DNA from: Azolla caroliniana
Lineage: Eukaryota; Polypodiophyta
NCBI GenBank assembly: GCA_043228905.1
Contig: JBHGNT010000010.1
Coordinates: 8,184,001 to 8,248,000, forward strand
Reading direction: 5' to 3'
Length of the DNA stretch: 64,000 nt
Part shown: positions 44,753 through 56,737 of the stretch, piece by piece
Position numbering within the stretch: the first letter of the stretch is position 1
Layout of the letters: each line of letters starts with the position of its first letter
The notes under the pieces: generated by a model
Database searches by the model: none
What the model was told of the DNA's origin: nothing
Seen by the model: only the letters and a program-made list of their open reading frames with translations
Translations under genes and position numbers: made by a program

Positions 44753-46660
44753 AGGATGAGAACGTATTCCGCCATTTCTTCCAGAAGTGCAAACGAGCAA
44801 ATAACCATGTCATTGGAGTGGCCGTAAACCTCGTCCAATTTCCCTCGTAGGCAATTAATAATTGCAAACAAAAAATCCATGATCAATTCCTCTGAGGGGC
44901 ATACCAGATCTCGAAAGACCTTTAGGCAACATGCTTTCCAGACATACCACAAGGTGAAGGCCGCAATCAACATCCAAATCTCTTGGAACCGAGAGGATGC
45001 GGTCTTCAAGCCTCTATCAAATCGGAACTTGATGAGTTTACCTCTTGTGCATTCATTAGCACCAATTGTATACATTGAAGGCGTCCGTCCATCTATCAAC
45101 CGAGACATCGATCCAAACCGCAACGCTCCACGATGCTATTCCTTCCACTCCGCATGCAGTTAGGAGGCGAGTCACTCTATCCCATACCCTTTGAGCTTGA
45201 GGGAAATCCCACAAACAATGCCTTAGAGTCTCAATAAATGAAGAATAGAGTGAGCAAGCTATCGGGCCACCACGTTTACCTAGCCATTCACCAACAAGGA
45301 CTACATTATGGCAGATCTGCCACCAAAATAGCTTGATCTTCTCAAGCACGTGGAGACACTAGAGACCCTTCGAAAAGTTATTGAGCACTTTGTCAGGGAT
45401 GCCCAATGTCTGTCAACCATTGTGTAGGACACTGTCCAAGTTTAGTTGTATAGCTCGACCCAATTTAGTGCTGTAATCAAAGAAGTGGCACAATTTGCCG
45501 CTTTATTTCCACCTGAAATCCCCTAGGTCCCATTCTAGTTCCGCGAGGGGGTCATTACCATCAAGCCACAACTTCCAATGGGGTTCCACCTTAGCAACAT
45601 CAGGGTCTGTCTTCCAGTTGTTACCAACATGTGCCATCACTCGGATTGGGTGTCAAGTGCCCCCTCTTTGGCTCTCCCCAAATAATGTAGCTCCTCCAAA
45701 TCTGCTCAATCCCTTCAACAAATTAATCGTTCCAACCTCATCAAAGAGACCGAACCATGTATCTCCTCTCGCATCCCCTAGTGAAACCTTGTCAACTCCC
45801 TCTACTATCAATCTCCTCATTTTCATAGCTCCCTTGAGGGGAGGGAATGGGTCCTCCTGGAGCCACCATGTGTCTCCAATCGCCTATAGAATGGAGCCTT
45901 GTCTACACTAGCTTTCCCCATGCTAGGCCCTTAAGCTTCCCTAATATCATGTTGTCACTTGTTTGCACATGAGGATTCCAAGATGATGGTTTCTAGTCCA
46001 TTCGATTAATTTCTTCGGGGTGTGCTTGATCAAATGTTGTCACATGTGACACCATGCCTGTAGGATAGAGTTTGTTACCCTCTCCTCCTGATGACAGACC
46101 ATCTTGGGTGGGATTCCGTTCGTGCAACACTAGTTCAAGGAGTAACGCCAAGGCCAACTGAACTTGGGAGTCCTCGCTTGCAAACTGTTGCGAAGGAGTA
46201 CCTTCCAATATTCCCTACCTAGCAAAAGGCATCGAACCACCATTTTGACTAGCAATGCTCGACTTTGTGTTAAGGGGTCTATGAGGCTCAGTCCCCCTTT
46301 GACCCTTGGTTGCCTTAACCAACGCCATGACACTCTGGGGCCACCATTGGGTTGTCCTTATCGGACCATATCAACCCCTTTATGGAGGCTTTAATCGCAT
46401 GCATGCCTGCAGGGTTAATAATCCAACATGAGAGTTGAAACCAAGTGCCACATGGTTGCAAGCATTACCTAATTCGCAATAAGGACCGTACCAACAAATA
46501 ATAGTTTAGATCTGCTCCACTAGTTCAGCTTCCTACTTATTTTGGATTGCACATGGGACAATTGCGCTCCCTTGGGGATCTCACTCCCCATCATAAAACC
46601 TAGGTACTTGAAGGTCGTCTCCTCTGGATCCAATTAAAATCGACGCGGGGTTGCCACCTT
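44753..46660 (-). pseudogene. LINE remnant: RT C-terminus and zf-RVT domain
   Basis: Minus strand. From 46640: RT end with FKYLGFMMGSEIPKG and KISRKLN, LLFVGTVLIAN, then QPRVKGGLSLIDPLTQSRAL (46130-46333). Near 45349-45170 comes a zf-RVT domain (KIKLFWWQICHNVVLVGEWL; IETLRHCLWDFPQAQRVWDR). It ends with FTLWYVWKACCLKVFRDLVC. Many stops and frameshifts are present. No poly(A) tail or N-terminal RT/endonuclease is visible, so both ends are truncated. Confidence 0.78.
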
Positions 46661-49600
46661 GGTTTCTCCTACGCGTTGAACCAGAGGCCCTACTTTTCAC
46701 CCTTTCTTCACATGATCATCTTGTGCTTTAAATGATGTTTTTGTTTGTAACCATTCTAGATAAGTGTAGTTGTGTAGTTGTTGGCATTATCACACAAGGG
46801 CAAGAAGGATACCTTTGAAACCATGATAACTTGATCGACAACAATTGTCCTATTGATGAGGAGTGCAATATTATACTCTTCAAAGACTACAATTCCCTAC
46901 TTTTAGTCAAGAAATACAAAAGTTAAACTTCTTACTATTTTGTCTCTCTTGATATAAAAATATAGACCTATTGAGAAAGTATTTTGCTCATTTCCAAGGG
47001 ACTTATATTGTTGTCAAACACTTTTCTAGCCTTTTTATCCTAAGTATAACCAATAGAGACACATCTCCTAGCTTTCTTGAATTGAATTGGTGAAAGAAAT
47101 GGTGGTGATAAGTGTTGTGATAAATGCATGTGTATAGAGTAGGTGGAAAGGCTAACTATAAAATGATGAAAATTAGGGCTTAAATGGGAGTGTTTGGTGG
47201 TCCTTTAGGAAGGTGCCTTGTAATGATCTTCGAGAAAAATGGTAATGTAATTATTCAACAACTTTGTTTTCATATCTTTTTCATTTGTAGCTCTTTTTTT
47301 CTTTAGAACATCTTTGCATTACTCAATAAAAGCCATGTCAGGTACAGGATATGAAATAGGTAGAGAGGAAGTCAAGATACTTCCAAAACCTACTTCAAAG
47401 TCAATGGCCAACAAAAGATCCTTCCCTTGAATAGACTGAGGAGATGAATCTATCTGTATATAAAATAGTTGAAAAACAACTAGCAAAGGGGAGAATCTAA
47501 GTGCCGGTCCTCAAAAAATACCTTTCTGACACTTCAGTGACATCGATGCTTCATTATGGGATGTAGCATCCCTGAATCTACTTGGAAAGAGTTTGAAAAT
47601 GTCCAAAAGCATTTTCTTACAAAGTTTCTCTTAGTTAAGAAACAAAATGCCATACACCCTCCTAATTCTTTAGACTGGATCACTTACAATTGAGATAATG
47701 GCCATGGAATAGGTTGTCAAATACATGCTTAAGGTTCAAAAACATCCCTCACATTTGCTTCCTAGAATCACATGGGAAGGAAGGAAAAATATCCAAAAGA
47801 CATACCAAGTTCTCTCACGGTCACAATGTGCACTCTTGATTGCAACATTCAGTATTAAAGTTCTTAAACATTGAGAGTCGTTCTTCACTTTCACACGCAT
47901 TACATGAAATGTAATATTTTTGGTCCCATAGGTTATGATATTAAAATCTATCTGTCTTTTTGTAGTCCAAAGATGATATTAAAATCTATCCGTCTATCAA
48001 TCTTTTTGTCTATATAATTTGTATGTCTAATTTGTTTGTATGTAATCTATCTTTCTATCTGTCTTTCTAGCCACATGTATGTAGGTATGTATGTATCTAC
48101 CTACCTACCTACTTACCTCTGTTTGTCTGTCCATCTCTCTCAAAACTTGGTCATACGAGGTTTAGTTTTAACAAGCTATGGCTTGAATCAAAGATCATAA
48201 CAAGATCTATGGTATGATCCAAGAAGAGAAGTTTTGTAATAAATTAAAGTTTTGTAATACAACAAAGTTTGGAATTATGATTAATAATGAGCCAACATCA
48301 CCAAAAATCCTTAATATTAACTCAACAAACTTAGACACAATGGAGACAATGTTTATGAGCTATTTGATTTATTGTCAAGAAACCACAAACAAATAAAGTG
48401 ACAAGGCTAGGGCACTCGTAAAGAAGAATGCAAAACTACAAACTATTGTTATTGAGAATGAATGTCTTAAGAAAATGGTTGCCAAACTTGAAGATGAGAT
48501 TAAGTAGTGTAACAAAGCTTTACTAGAAATAAACAAGAGTTTAAAAAATATCAAACTAAAAGGAGCTTTAAAGGTGGAAAACATGGACACAACGAGGCAA
48601 GATGTAAGTGAAATGAAAAGTGTATGCACAACAAAGTAATGAGCCAATATATATGGTCAGGATGTAGTTTCTAACTTGGTTATAACACATGTGATGAATC
48701 AAGAAAAAAAATTGGAAAGTATAGATGTCCAAGAATTGAAAGAATGTGAGTAATATCAAAGAATATTGTCATAAGTGGGATTAAAGAGGACATTATAGAA
48801 ACACTTTCATACCTCAAGAAGGTGATTTTTTAACATGCATTATGGTATGTTAGATATGAAGTGTAAGGGGCACACCGAGTTGGGAAAAATGGTGTGGCTC
48901 GTTCAGAAGAAAGGCCTATTGTATGCACAATGGTTGATGCAAAGCGAAGGTCATACTTGAAAATAGTTCAGTGTACCTCAAAGGTACTCAATGCTTTGTG
49001 ATTGAAGATTGTACTATCTCACAACAAAATGCTTGTCGTAAAGCATATGAAGAAAATTTGAAAAATAAGGTTAAGAACGTACCTAAAGTCAAAAACATAG
49101 GAATATAGGGACACGTGACCCGTGGTACCAATTTACATATATGTTTATGTTTTCGGAATTGCCATTAATACCCATGGAATGTCAAATACCATGAGGAGCA
49201 TGACACTCAAAAATCAAGGTTTGGGCAAATATAATGTACACTCCTTGATGAGGTTGAAAAGTCTAAGACAACGAAGCAGGAAAAGAGGGGTGACATGTTT
49301 GATTAAGAGCAAATTAGAGAAGTATATGTCAGTCATAAAAAATGACAAGCATAAATGTTATATATGGCTTAAAAACAAAAACACCAAATGATATGTCTAC
49401 TTTTTAAACTACTTGTTACTTTCCCCATCAAGATTCTAATTTCTATGCTTGTTTGTAGCAATGGGCACGATTTGGTTTCGGTTTCTTTGCCTCACAACCA
49501 AACCACCAAACCATCTATGAACTCTCAAGCCATTTAAACCAAACCATTTAAGGAAAGGTAAACCAAACCCATTACGGAAAAGTTGAAACCAAACCAAACC

Positions 49601-49793
49601 ATTTTATAAAGAATTTAAACCTAGCCATTTAAGTCAAACTAATTAAAAAACTAAATACATTAAATTAAATAAGCATTTAAGTTAAGTTAATTAAAAATTT
49701 AATTAAACTATTAAACTAATAAATGATTAAGGGAATTTTTTTTTACTAAATAAACCTTTAAATCAAACCACTTAAACTTATTGAAAAGTAGCA
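46661..49793. other. AT-rich region without recognisable gene
   Basis: Short open stretches only. 48214-48640 reads as a Lys/Glu/Asn-rich coiled-coil-like peptide with stops, and 47570-47640 has a faint gag-like ring; neither is assignable. A microsatellite with TATGTAGG and CTACC units lies near 48060-48125. 49460-49770 is rich in AAACCAAACC and AACCATTTAA repeats. Confidence 0.5.
49460..49770. repeat. AACC/ATTTAA-rich degenerate repeats
   Basis: Repeated AAACCAAACCATTTAA-like words in one orientation, grading into AT-rich TTAATTAAA sequence. No terminal inverted repeats or coding content seen. Confidence 0.65.
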
Positions 49794-50194
49794 TGTGGAA
49801 CTACACAGACACTACCGGCTTAGCCAAACAACAACAAAGAACAATGGTGAGAGAGAGAGTGCATGGGAGAGACAAAGAGAGTAGAACACCAGAAACTCAA
49901 TTTCAAAAATACTCTGTACATACTAATGTGCTTAGGGAGCACTTTTATACAAGTCATTAAAAGGACTTATAGAAGTATTGACATGTACTTCAATGTTGAT
50001 AACTGAGTGTCAGACACTAACTCCTAAAAATATGTCTATCTACTAGGCTAGGATCACAGGCCTCTAACGGGCTACCGGCTCACGTGTGGATCCGGCTCTC
50101 TGATCCGATCCGGGCCTAGCCAATCGGTCTTCATCCGATTCGGCTCTAGGTTTGTTTAGCTAATCCAGCCCATATTGAGCTTGCTCACTCAACA
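49794..50194 (-). mobile_element. Copia element F 3' LTR
   Basis: On the minus strand it starts TGTTGAGTGAGCAAGC and ends CTGTGTAGTTCCACA, 401 bp. It is preceded (minus) by the purine tract AAGGGGGATTG. Same family as the LTR at 39094-39500. Confidence 0.8.
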
Positions 50195-50440
50195 ATCCCC
50201 CTTAAGCTCAACTTGAGGTCGGTTTTTTGTGTTAGCCTCCGTCGGTCCTTGTCTTCGGCTCCTCCTAGCGTCTTCACGCCTTTCTCTCGCTCCTCGACCC
50301 GTCCGGTCTTGCACACCTCGACCTCTTGTGTCGATTTGTTTGCTCGGAAGACCCTTCTCAGCTCCCTCGTTGTCACGGCTTCGGCACCCATTGAAACGTC
50401 AAATCCTTTGTTTTAGTGTCGGCTTTGGCCGCCCTCTTGC
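50195..50440 (-). other. Copia element F internal remnant
   Basis: Sequence next to the purine tract, without an assignable domain. Cut at 50441-50445 by alpha-2. Judged from the alpha-2 target duplication, it originally continued straight into the LTR of element E. Confidence 0.5.
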
Positions 50441-50444
50441 CTGT

Positions 50445-50978
50445 TGTCGTGAAGATCCGTCACTACGCGCGGATCGTGAGGCGGAACCACCGGGGTTCTG
50501 GACCGGAAGGATTCAAAGTCGGTACAAGCTTTGGCGCAAGCTTTAGCGAGAAAGTACTTAAGACAGATTGGGAAAGAGAGAAGTTGAGATTACATGATTG
50601 AGAGAGATTGATTGAACTTTTAACTTTAGATTTAAGAAACAAGTTACACGATCAATTTGATAACGAATTTCTTCCTCTTAATTTTCATAAAAAAAACGTG
50701 TTTTTTTTCTCCTCCCCCTTCCTTCTTTTATAGACGCTCTCATGCATATGATGCATGTGAGGGTACAAGACATGCATAAATTGCATGTTTGCCATTTGGC
50801 GCTTATGTATTACATGTGGTGCATGATAACCATGTCACTCATTTTAGCTCTCATGTATGAGAATTTACATGTAAAAGTACAATGATAGAAATATAATTTC
50901 AACTAAATAGCATGGCTTAATGGTAAGCCAATTGACTCCTAACTTGGAGGTGCAAGGTTCGAATCCTTACTTGCCCTC
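50445..50978 (-). mobile_element. alpha-2 3' LTR, truncated
   Basis: Only the second half of the LTR. It matches 60136-60670 with about six differences in 530 bp. RNase H sequence joins directly to mid-LTR at 50976-50980, so the deletion arose after insertion. Confidence 0.85.
50905..50972 (+). other. tRNA-like segment in alpha-2 3' LTR
   Basis: A-box TGGCTTAATGG at 50913-50923 and perfect B-box GGTTCGAATCC at 50956-50966, on the strand opposite to the element. The same block lies at 60600-60653. ACTCC/GGAG can form an anticodon-arm-like stem. The acceptor ends do not pair. Confidence 0.6.
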
Positions 50979-51654
50979 CTTCATCTTCATCTTCCGAAAC
51001 CATGTTACTTCCATTTGAAAATCTTGCCCTCGACAGCATGTTAGCCATGGCGTTCTTCTTCCCTGCAATGTGACAGATCTCTGGGTTTAAAGACTTGATG
51101 TAGGCGATCCACCTTAGCATAGCAAGATCTGGGGTTGCACATCTCGAGACCATTCCGAGAATTGGGAGACAATCTGTCTCTATTATCACTTCCGACCCGA
51201 TTAGGTAATCTTTGTCCGTCTTCACTGCCGACACAATACCCCAAAGTTCCCGCTTGACTTGGGCATATCTTTGTTGCCGTTCGCTGAAAACCTTTGCTCC
51301 GAACCGGACGGCATATCACGCATTATCTTCACCTTCTTGATTGATGACCCACCCAATTCCGGTTGGGCTCATATCTACGGTCACGTAAATTGGTTTCCCT
51401 TCGGCATAGTCGGCTTTCCTTAGTGCCCGGAGCTTCAAGAAGCAGTTTCTTTAATCTTTGCATCGCCTTTGTGTGCTTGTCTCACCATTCAAACTTTATT
51501 CTTTTCTTTAGTAGTCCATATAACGGTTCGGCGACATGAGCGTAGTGAGGAATCCATATATGATAAAACGCGCACGCTCCAAGGAACCTTCGAACCTCCG
51601 TTTGGTTTTCGCATTCTTCTTTCATGTCTTGGATTGCGTTCACTTTGGATGGTG
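50979..51654 (-). pseudogene. alpha-2 RT end and RNase H
   Basis: Minus strand from the C insertion: SPSKVNAIQDMKEECENQTE, VRRFLGACAFYHIWIPHYAH, then RNase H with the EVIIETDCLPILGMVSRCAT block and MANMLSRARFSNGSNMVSED. A 1-2 nt frame change lies near 51430. It stops abruptly at the LTR joint; no integrase remains. Confidence 0.82.
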
Positions 51655-51659
51655 AGGGC
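51655..51659 (+). repeat. Target-site duplication of Copia C, left
   Basis: AGGGC, repeated exactly at 57024-57028. Removing C and one copy restores the alpha RT (GRKPSPSKVN). Confidence 0.95.
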
Positions 51660-51945
51660 TGTTGGAGACAATGATGTTGTCTATGCGGAAGATCAAGTAG
51701 CATTCGATTGCTGTCCAGAATACCTGCGTATGACAGTTTGTATGTCGTTGCACAGAGAGAGAGAGAGAGAGAGACACAAAAGACTCTTTATTCCAATAGA
51801 CAAGAATACAACATCCAACCTCACAAAGAGGTTACAAGGTCACTATATATAGTGACCGACTTAGGGCAACTACCCTTTATGCTAATTACATAAATGGCCG
51901 AAACGGGATAATGTGAATACGTCCATTATACACATGTATTCGACA
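51660..51945 (-). mobile_element. Copia C 3' LTR
   Basis: Read on the minus strand from TGTCGAATACATG to CATTGTCTCCAACA; adjacent to the purine tract. Confidence 0.95.
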
Positions 51946-52138
51946 CTCCCCCGTAATGGGCGTATACATGGGTTATCTAAGATTACAGGTATAGACTTAG
52001 GTTCTCGGACATATCAGCTTTGTTCGAGTCGACAGGGTCCGAAGGCAGAAGACCGAACTGGTCGGGTCGGAACAGTTGAAGCCGATCATTAAGGAACTGA
52101 TGTCGGTTGTCGGGAACCATCCTGCTCTGTGTCCGGCT

Positions 52139-55100
52139 CTAACCGGACTGGTTTGTCGTTACGCCCATCTGATGCCGAAGAGACCGAAAGCGGTCTGCCG
52201 AAAGACACTTGGTCATTCCATCTGCGACATTGTCGGTTGTGGATATTTTCTCTAGACCGATTTTCCCTGAGATGACGCAGTCCCGAACGAAGTGATATCT
52301 AACGTCGATATGTTTGGAGGCGTTGTGGTGAACCGGATTTTTCGACAAGGCAACAGCACCTTGACTGTCGCTGTAGACAACTGGAGCCGAGTCATGGTCG
52401 ACTTGTCGAAACGTGTGCGCCAGCCGACCGAGCCATAAAGCTTCTTTTGCTGCGTCGGACGCAGCTACATATTCTGCTTCGGTCGTTGAGGTCGCTGTGC
52501 ACTCCTGAAGTTTCGACTTCCACGAGATTGCTCCATTGCCGAATTTGAAGCAGTATCCGGTTGTTGATTTCCGACTGTCTATACAGCCGGCGAAGTCCGA
52601 GTCGGTGTAACCGACTACGCCTGAGGTTCGGTTCGGACCGAAAAGAATGCCGTGGTCTTTTGTGCCAGCCAGATATCTGAACACATGCTTGACTGCGTTC
52701 CAATGCGATCGGCCAGGGTTGTGCATAAATCTGCTAACGACTCCTACGGCGTGAGAAATATCAGGCCGTGTCGCGACCATCAGGTACATAAGGGAGCCGA
52801 CTGCCGGTGCATACGGTACCGACTTCATATCTTCCCCCTCCGGACCGGATGTCGGGCAGTCTCGCTGAGAGAGCCGAAGATTCATAGGGAGCGGGGTTGA
52901 AGCAGATTTGGCTGATTGCATGTTGAAGCGTTCCAAGACACGTCCGATATAGTCGGTCTGAGACAGAAAGAGATGTCGTTTATCGCGATGCCGACTAATC
53001 TTCATGCCGAGTATGTGTCGTGCCGGACCGAGGTCCTTCATGGCAAACTTCAACCGCAGTTGCCGAACGAGATCGGCAAGTTCGCCCGCGTGGCGTCCAG
53101 AAATTAGCATGTCGTCCACGTAAATGATGAGGAAGATGGGTGATCCATCTTGAGCTGTGTTGGTGAAGAGACAATGGTCCTCATCGCTTTTAGAGAAGCC
53201 GATCGATTGGATGAAGTCGTCGAACTTCTTGTACCATTGTCGTGGTGCCTGTTTGAGGCCGTATAGACTCTTCCTGAGTCGGCAGACTAGATGTTCTTGG
53301 CCAGTCGCCACGAAGCCTTTTGGCTGCTCCATATAAATTTCCTCCTCGAGATCACCATGGAGGAAGGCTGTTTTGACATCTAGCTGAATCAGCTCCAAGT
53401 TGTCGGCTGCCACTACGCCGAGTAGAAAACGAAGGGTTGTCATTTTCACCACTGGTGAAAAAATCTCGTCGAAGTCGACGCCATATTCTTGTCGGAAGCC
53501 CTTCGCAACTAATCTGGCCTTGTACTTTGGGGTGGTCGAATCAGACGTCTCTTTTAGTCGATAAACCCACTTGCAAGGAAGAGCACGTCGGTTCCTAGGT
53601 AATTCGACCAGATCCCAAGTCTTGTTTGCCCGAATGGAGTGCATTTCCGACTCCATCGCCAGATGCCAGGTGGCTGAATCGACAGATGTCGATGCTTCTT
53701 CGTAAGACGTCGGTTCGCCGGCGTCGGTGAAGAAAATTCCAGGAGAATACCTCTCCGGAGGTTGCGACAGTCTCTCGGATCGTCGAGGTATGATTGGACT
53801 GGTCGCATCGGGTATCAAGGTCGGATGGTCCGAAAGCGAGTCATTCGGCTGTGCCGAGTCGGAGTTGTCCGAGTCGGTAGTGTAAGGTTCAGCTACCCGT
53901 GAAGCTGACCGTGTGTTGAGAGCGGGGCCTTCTTGAAGGGTCGGCACATCGGAAAATGTTACCCTTCGGACTTCGATCGGTTTTTCGACTGATGGATTCA
54001 TAGCCGACTCGTTGAACACAACGTCCGAACTTCGAACGATTTGTCTGCGTTCGGGGTCCCAGAGTCGGTATCCCATTTCGCCGTCGGATCCATATCCAAG
54101 GAAAATGCATTTCCTGGACCGAGGTGCAAGTTTTCGGCGATCATCTTTCGGAATAAGGGCGTACGCCTCGCATCCGAAGATCCTCAGCTTGTCGTAATTC
54201 GGCTTACTGCCGATCCATAGTTCCTGAGGAATTTGAAGTCCTAGAGGTCTACTTGGCGACATATTGATTATGTGTACTGCTGTGAGTAGAGCCTCTGCCC
54301 AGAAGCCATCCGACAGTCCGGAGTGTTGGAGCATGGAAACTATCCGTTCTTGGATTGTCCGATTCATGCGTTCGGCAATCCCGTTTTGCTCCGGACTGTG
54401 TGGTGCCGTAAATTCACGTCGGATGCCGCGTTGTCGGCAGAATTTGACGAATTCTTCGGATTTGAACTCTCCCCCATTGTCGGTCCGAAAGCATTTCAGT
54501 TTTCGGTCGGTTTGATTTTCTACCATAGCAAGCCAATCTGAGAAGATCGAGAAGACACGATCTTTGGTGCGAATTGGATAAGCCCACACCTTTCGAGTCG
54601 AATCGTCAATAAAAGTGACGAAGTAAGAGGCACCGCCGAGAGACTGATGCGGCATTGGGCCATAGACGTCCGAGTGGACCAAATCGAGAGTTCTCGTTTC
54701 TCTTGGTGCTGATGTCGGGTGTGATGCGGCTACTTGTTTGCCATACTGGCAATGCTCGCAGAATTGATGGTCGGAGAAGGAGAGTTTGGGGATGTATCCG
54801 GCTCTAGATAGATGCGTGATGCCGGCCTTGCTGAGGTGTCCTAATCTTCTGTGCCATAGTGATGACACATGAATATCCACCAAAAACAGGTTACCCTCTC
54901 TGAGCGTAACATGTAACGGATACAGGGAGTGTATCTTGGGTCCTCTAGCAAGCAGGAGGTTCCCCCTGTGGAGTGTCCACCCTCCCGAAGAAAAACCGGC
55001 ACGAATGCCGTCTTCATCTAGTTGTCCGACTGAGATCAATGGCCTTGAGAGCTCGGGTACATGTCGGACATTGTGGAGTACAAGTGTAGAGCCACCTGCA

Positions 55101-56155
55101 AGGTTGAGCTCTACTGTGCCGATTCCGATGATGTCACAGTGTTGTGAGTTGCCGACCCGAACTGAGTCGGAGTGACGGATCGTATATTGCCGAAATTGGG
55201 ATCGATGAGGAGTCACGTGAAATGACGCGCCCGAATCTAAGAGCCATGTGCTCGATTCTTCAGTCGTGAGTAGAACTTCTGATCCGACTGGATTTTCGAT
55301 TGATAGTATATTCGGGTCGTCTGGTAGCACATCAGCTGAGAAGCTGACGTAATTGACCTCCTCATGCCGGCCACTCTTCTTGTTGTTCTTGTTCTTGAGT
55401 GCGCGGCAGTCGGCTTTGATGTGTCCGGGTTTCTTGCAATAGTTGTAGATTCGGTTATCCCGTGACTGGCTCCGTCTTCGCTGATTGTTCGGCGGTCGTG
55501 AGGAATCTCTTCCTCGTATGTTCGATCGGTCTGTCGAACCTTGTACTACATAAGCGTCGTCTATTGAGTCTTTGGCGAAAGACTTTCTCCGAGCTGCTTC
55601 GGTCAGGATTGCGCTCGTGACTTCGGAGTATTTAACAGCCGTGGTTGACGCGTTGCACACGGTTGTGACGAAAGTTTCCCATGATGAGGGAAGGCTGCTC
55701 ATGAGTATCATTGCTCTGAGTTCATCCTCGATTGCCGTCCCCTGTGACGAGATTTGGGAGCTTATGCTTTCGTACTCATTTAGGTGTGCTTGAACCGAAT
55801 CGGATTCTTTCATCCGCAAGTTGTAGAGGCGCCGGATCAGAAACATTTTCGTTGCGGCGACCTTCTTTTCGTAAGTGTCCGACAGTGTTTTCCACAGTTC
55901 GAATGCTGTCGTACACGATTGCACCGTAAAGTATACCGATTCCGATAGGTGCATCCGAATCGTGGCGCGGACGATTCTGTCCAGCTTCTGCCACTCCATT
56001 GGTTTGTATCCTTCTGGAGGTTCTTCATTTTCGATGGGATCGATTTGTCCCTTGACTATGAGATAGTCCTGCATTTGCTCTTTCCAGAAGTTGAAGTTCG
56101 ATCCATCGAACTTTCGTAGACTCATTTCTGACGAGCCGGATGTTGATGCCATCAA
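52139..56155 (-). CDS. Copia C gag-pol polyprotein
   Basis: 1338 residues, unbroken. Gag start LRKFDGSNFNFWKEQMQDYL; UBN2 capsid (ELWKTLSDTYEKKVAATKMF). Zinc knuckle YNYCKKPGHIKADC, in which the first Cys is Tyr. Protease TWLLDSGASFHVTPH; pre-integrase LWHRRLGHLSKAGI; integrase catalytic residues in HSDVYGPM, RTDNGGEFKSEEF and PEQNGIAERMNRTIQER. RT: KYKARLVAKGFRQEYGVDFD, IQLDVKTAFLHGDLEEEIYM, IYVDDMLISGRHAGE. RNase H: GYTDSDFAGCIDSRKSTTGY and EAEYVAASDAAKEALW. Domain order PR-IN-RT-RH is diagnostic of Copia. The codon before SerThrSer is also Met (MMASTSG), so the start could be one codon later. Confidence 0.96.
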   Translation of the reverse strand: MMASTSGSSEMSLRKFDGSNFNFWKEQMQDYLIVKGQIDPIENEEPPEGYKPMEWQKLDRIVRATIRMHLSESVYFTVQSCTTAFELWKTLSDTYEKKVAATKMFLIRRLYNLRMKESDSVQAHLNEYESISSQISSQGTAIEDELRAMILMSSLPSSWETFVTTVCNASTTAVKYSEVTSAILTEAARRKSFAKDSIDDAYVVQGSTDRSNIRGRDSSRPPNNQRRRSQSRDNRIYNYCKKPGHIKADCRALKNKNNKKSGRHEEVNYVSFSADVLPDDPNILSIENPVGSEVLLTTEESSTWLLDSGASFHVTPHRSQFRQYTIRHSDSVRVGNSQHCDIIGIGTVELNLAGGSTLVLHNVRHVPELSRPLISVGQLDEDGIRAGFSSGGWTLHRGNLLLARGPKIHSLYPLHVTLREGNLFLVDIHVSSLWHRRLGHLSKAGITHLSRAGYIPKLSFSDHQFCEHCQYGKQVAASHPTSAPRETRTLDLVHSDVYGPMPHQSLGGASYFVTFIDDSTRKVWAYPIRTKDRVFSIFSDWLAMVENQTDRKLKCFRTDNGGEFKSEEFVKFCRQRGIRREFTAPHSPEQNGIAERMNRTIQERIVSMLQHSGLSDGFWAEALLTAVHIINMSPSRPLGLQIPQELWIGSKPNYDKLRIFGCEAYALIPKDDRRKLAPRSRKCIFLGYGSDGEMGYRLWDPERRQIVRSSDVVFNESAMNPSVEKPIEVRRVTFSDVPTLQEGPALNTRSASRVAEPYTTDSDNSDSAQPNDSLSDHPTLIPDATSPIIPRRSERLSQPPERYSPGIFFTDAGEPTSYEEASTSVDSATWHLAMESEMHSIRANKTWDLVELPRNRRALPCKWVYRLKETSDSTTPKYKARLVAKGFRQEYGVDFDEIFSPVVKMTTLRFLLGVVAADNLELIQLDVKTAFLHGDLEEEIYMEQPKGFVATGQEHLVCRLRKSLYGLKQAPRQWYKKFDDFIQSIGFSKSDEDHCLFTNTAQDGSPIFLIIYVDDMLISGRHAGELADLVRQLRLKFAMKDLGPARHILGMKISRHRDKRHLFLSQTDYIGRVLERFNMQSAKSASTPLPMNLRLSQRDCPTSGPEGEDMKSVPYAPAVGSLMYLMVATRPDISHAVGVVSRFMHNPGRSHWNAVKHVFRYLAGTKDHGILFGPNRTSGVVGYTDSDFAGCIDSRKSTTGYCFKFGNGAISWKSKLQECTATSTTEAEYVAASDAAKEALWLGRLAHTFRQVDHDSAPVVYSDSQGAVALSKNPVHHNASKHIDVRYHFVRDCVISGKIGLEKISTTDNVADGMTKCLSADRFRSLRHQMGVTTNQSG

Positions 56156-56723
56156 ATTTGGTTTCTGTTGACGAAGCTCGGTTCGGAGTTGACTACGAAC
56201 CTTGTTGGAGTGCAGCCGGTTGGCTCACCCGATATCGTTCTAGTCGGATTTGAACCCGAGTCGGTTCGGCTTCGGATATATGTGCCGAATACCGATTATT
56301 GAAACCGATTATCTGGACCGATTCTGCTTCGGGTGGCTGCAGCGACGAGAGAGACAGATCCAACTGATCCTCTCGAATGTCGATCAGCCGGATGAAGCAC
56401 GAATTGGGGTTGTTGTCTTGAGACCGATCTGCACCGAGTGGTTACAACGAGCAGCGTTTGGTGACCTCTTCGGATGCCGTTTAACCGAATGGAGCACGAT
56501 CGTGTCAATGATGCACAAGGGGATTTCACCTCGAGCGGTTACGATCACAAGGAACAGAGTACAGCCTGATGGCTTACTCCAAGCAAGAGGATCTAACGCG
56601 ATGAGGTGCAAACCTCGTTTTTTCTTCTTCTTCTCTCTTTCTTCGAGTGACGCGAATACTGTGCAGGCCGTGATGAAGTGAAGAACCGAATGCTGTGCAG
56701 GCGGTGATGACGGCCGAACCTCT

Positions 56724-56735
56724 GCTCTGATACCA
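56724..56735 (-). other. Copia C primer-binding site
   Basis: Minus strand TGGTATCAGAGC, two bases inside the 5' LTR; initiator tRNA-Met. The 56156-56723 interval is the untranslated leader. Confidence 0.93.
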
Positions 56736-56737
56736 GA

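Noticed and set aside
47570-49400. Gag-like or coiled-coil peptides in the AT-rich region
   Set aside because: Short, broken by stops and too low in complexity to assign.
50213-50440. Plus-strand open frame next to Copia F
   Set aside because: It lies antisense within the element's 3' internal region beside the purine tract.
52652-56066. Many short plus-strand frames opposite the Copia C polyprotein
   Set aside because: Shadows of the intact 1338-codon minus-strand frame.
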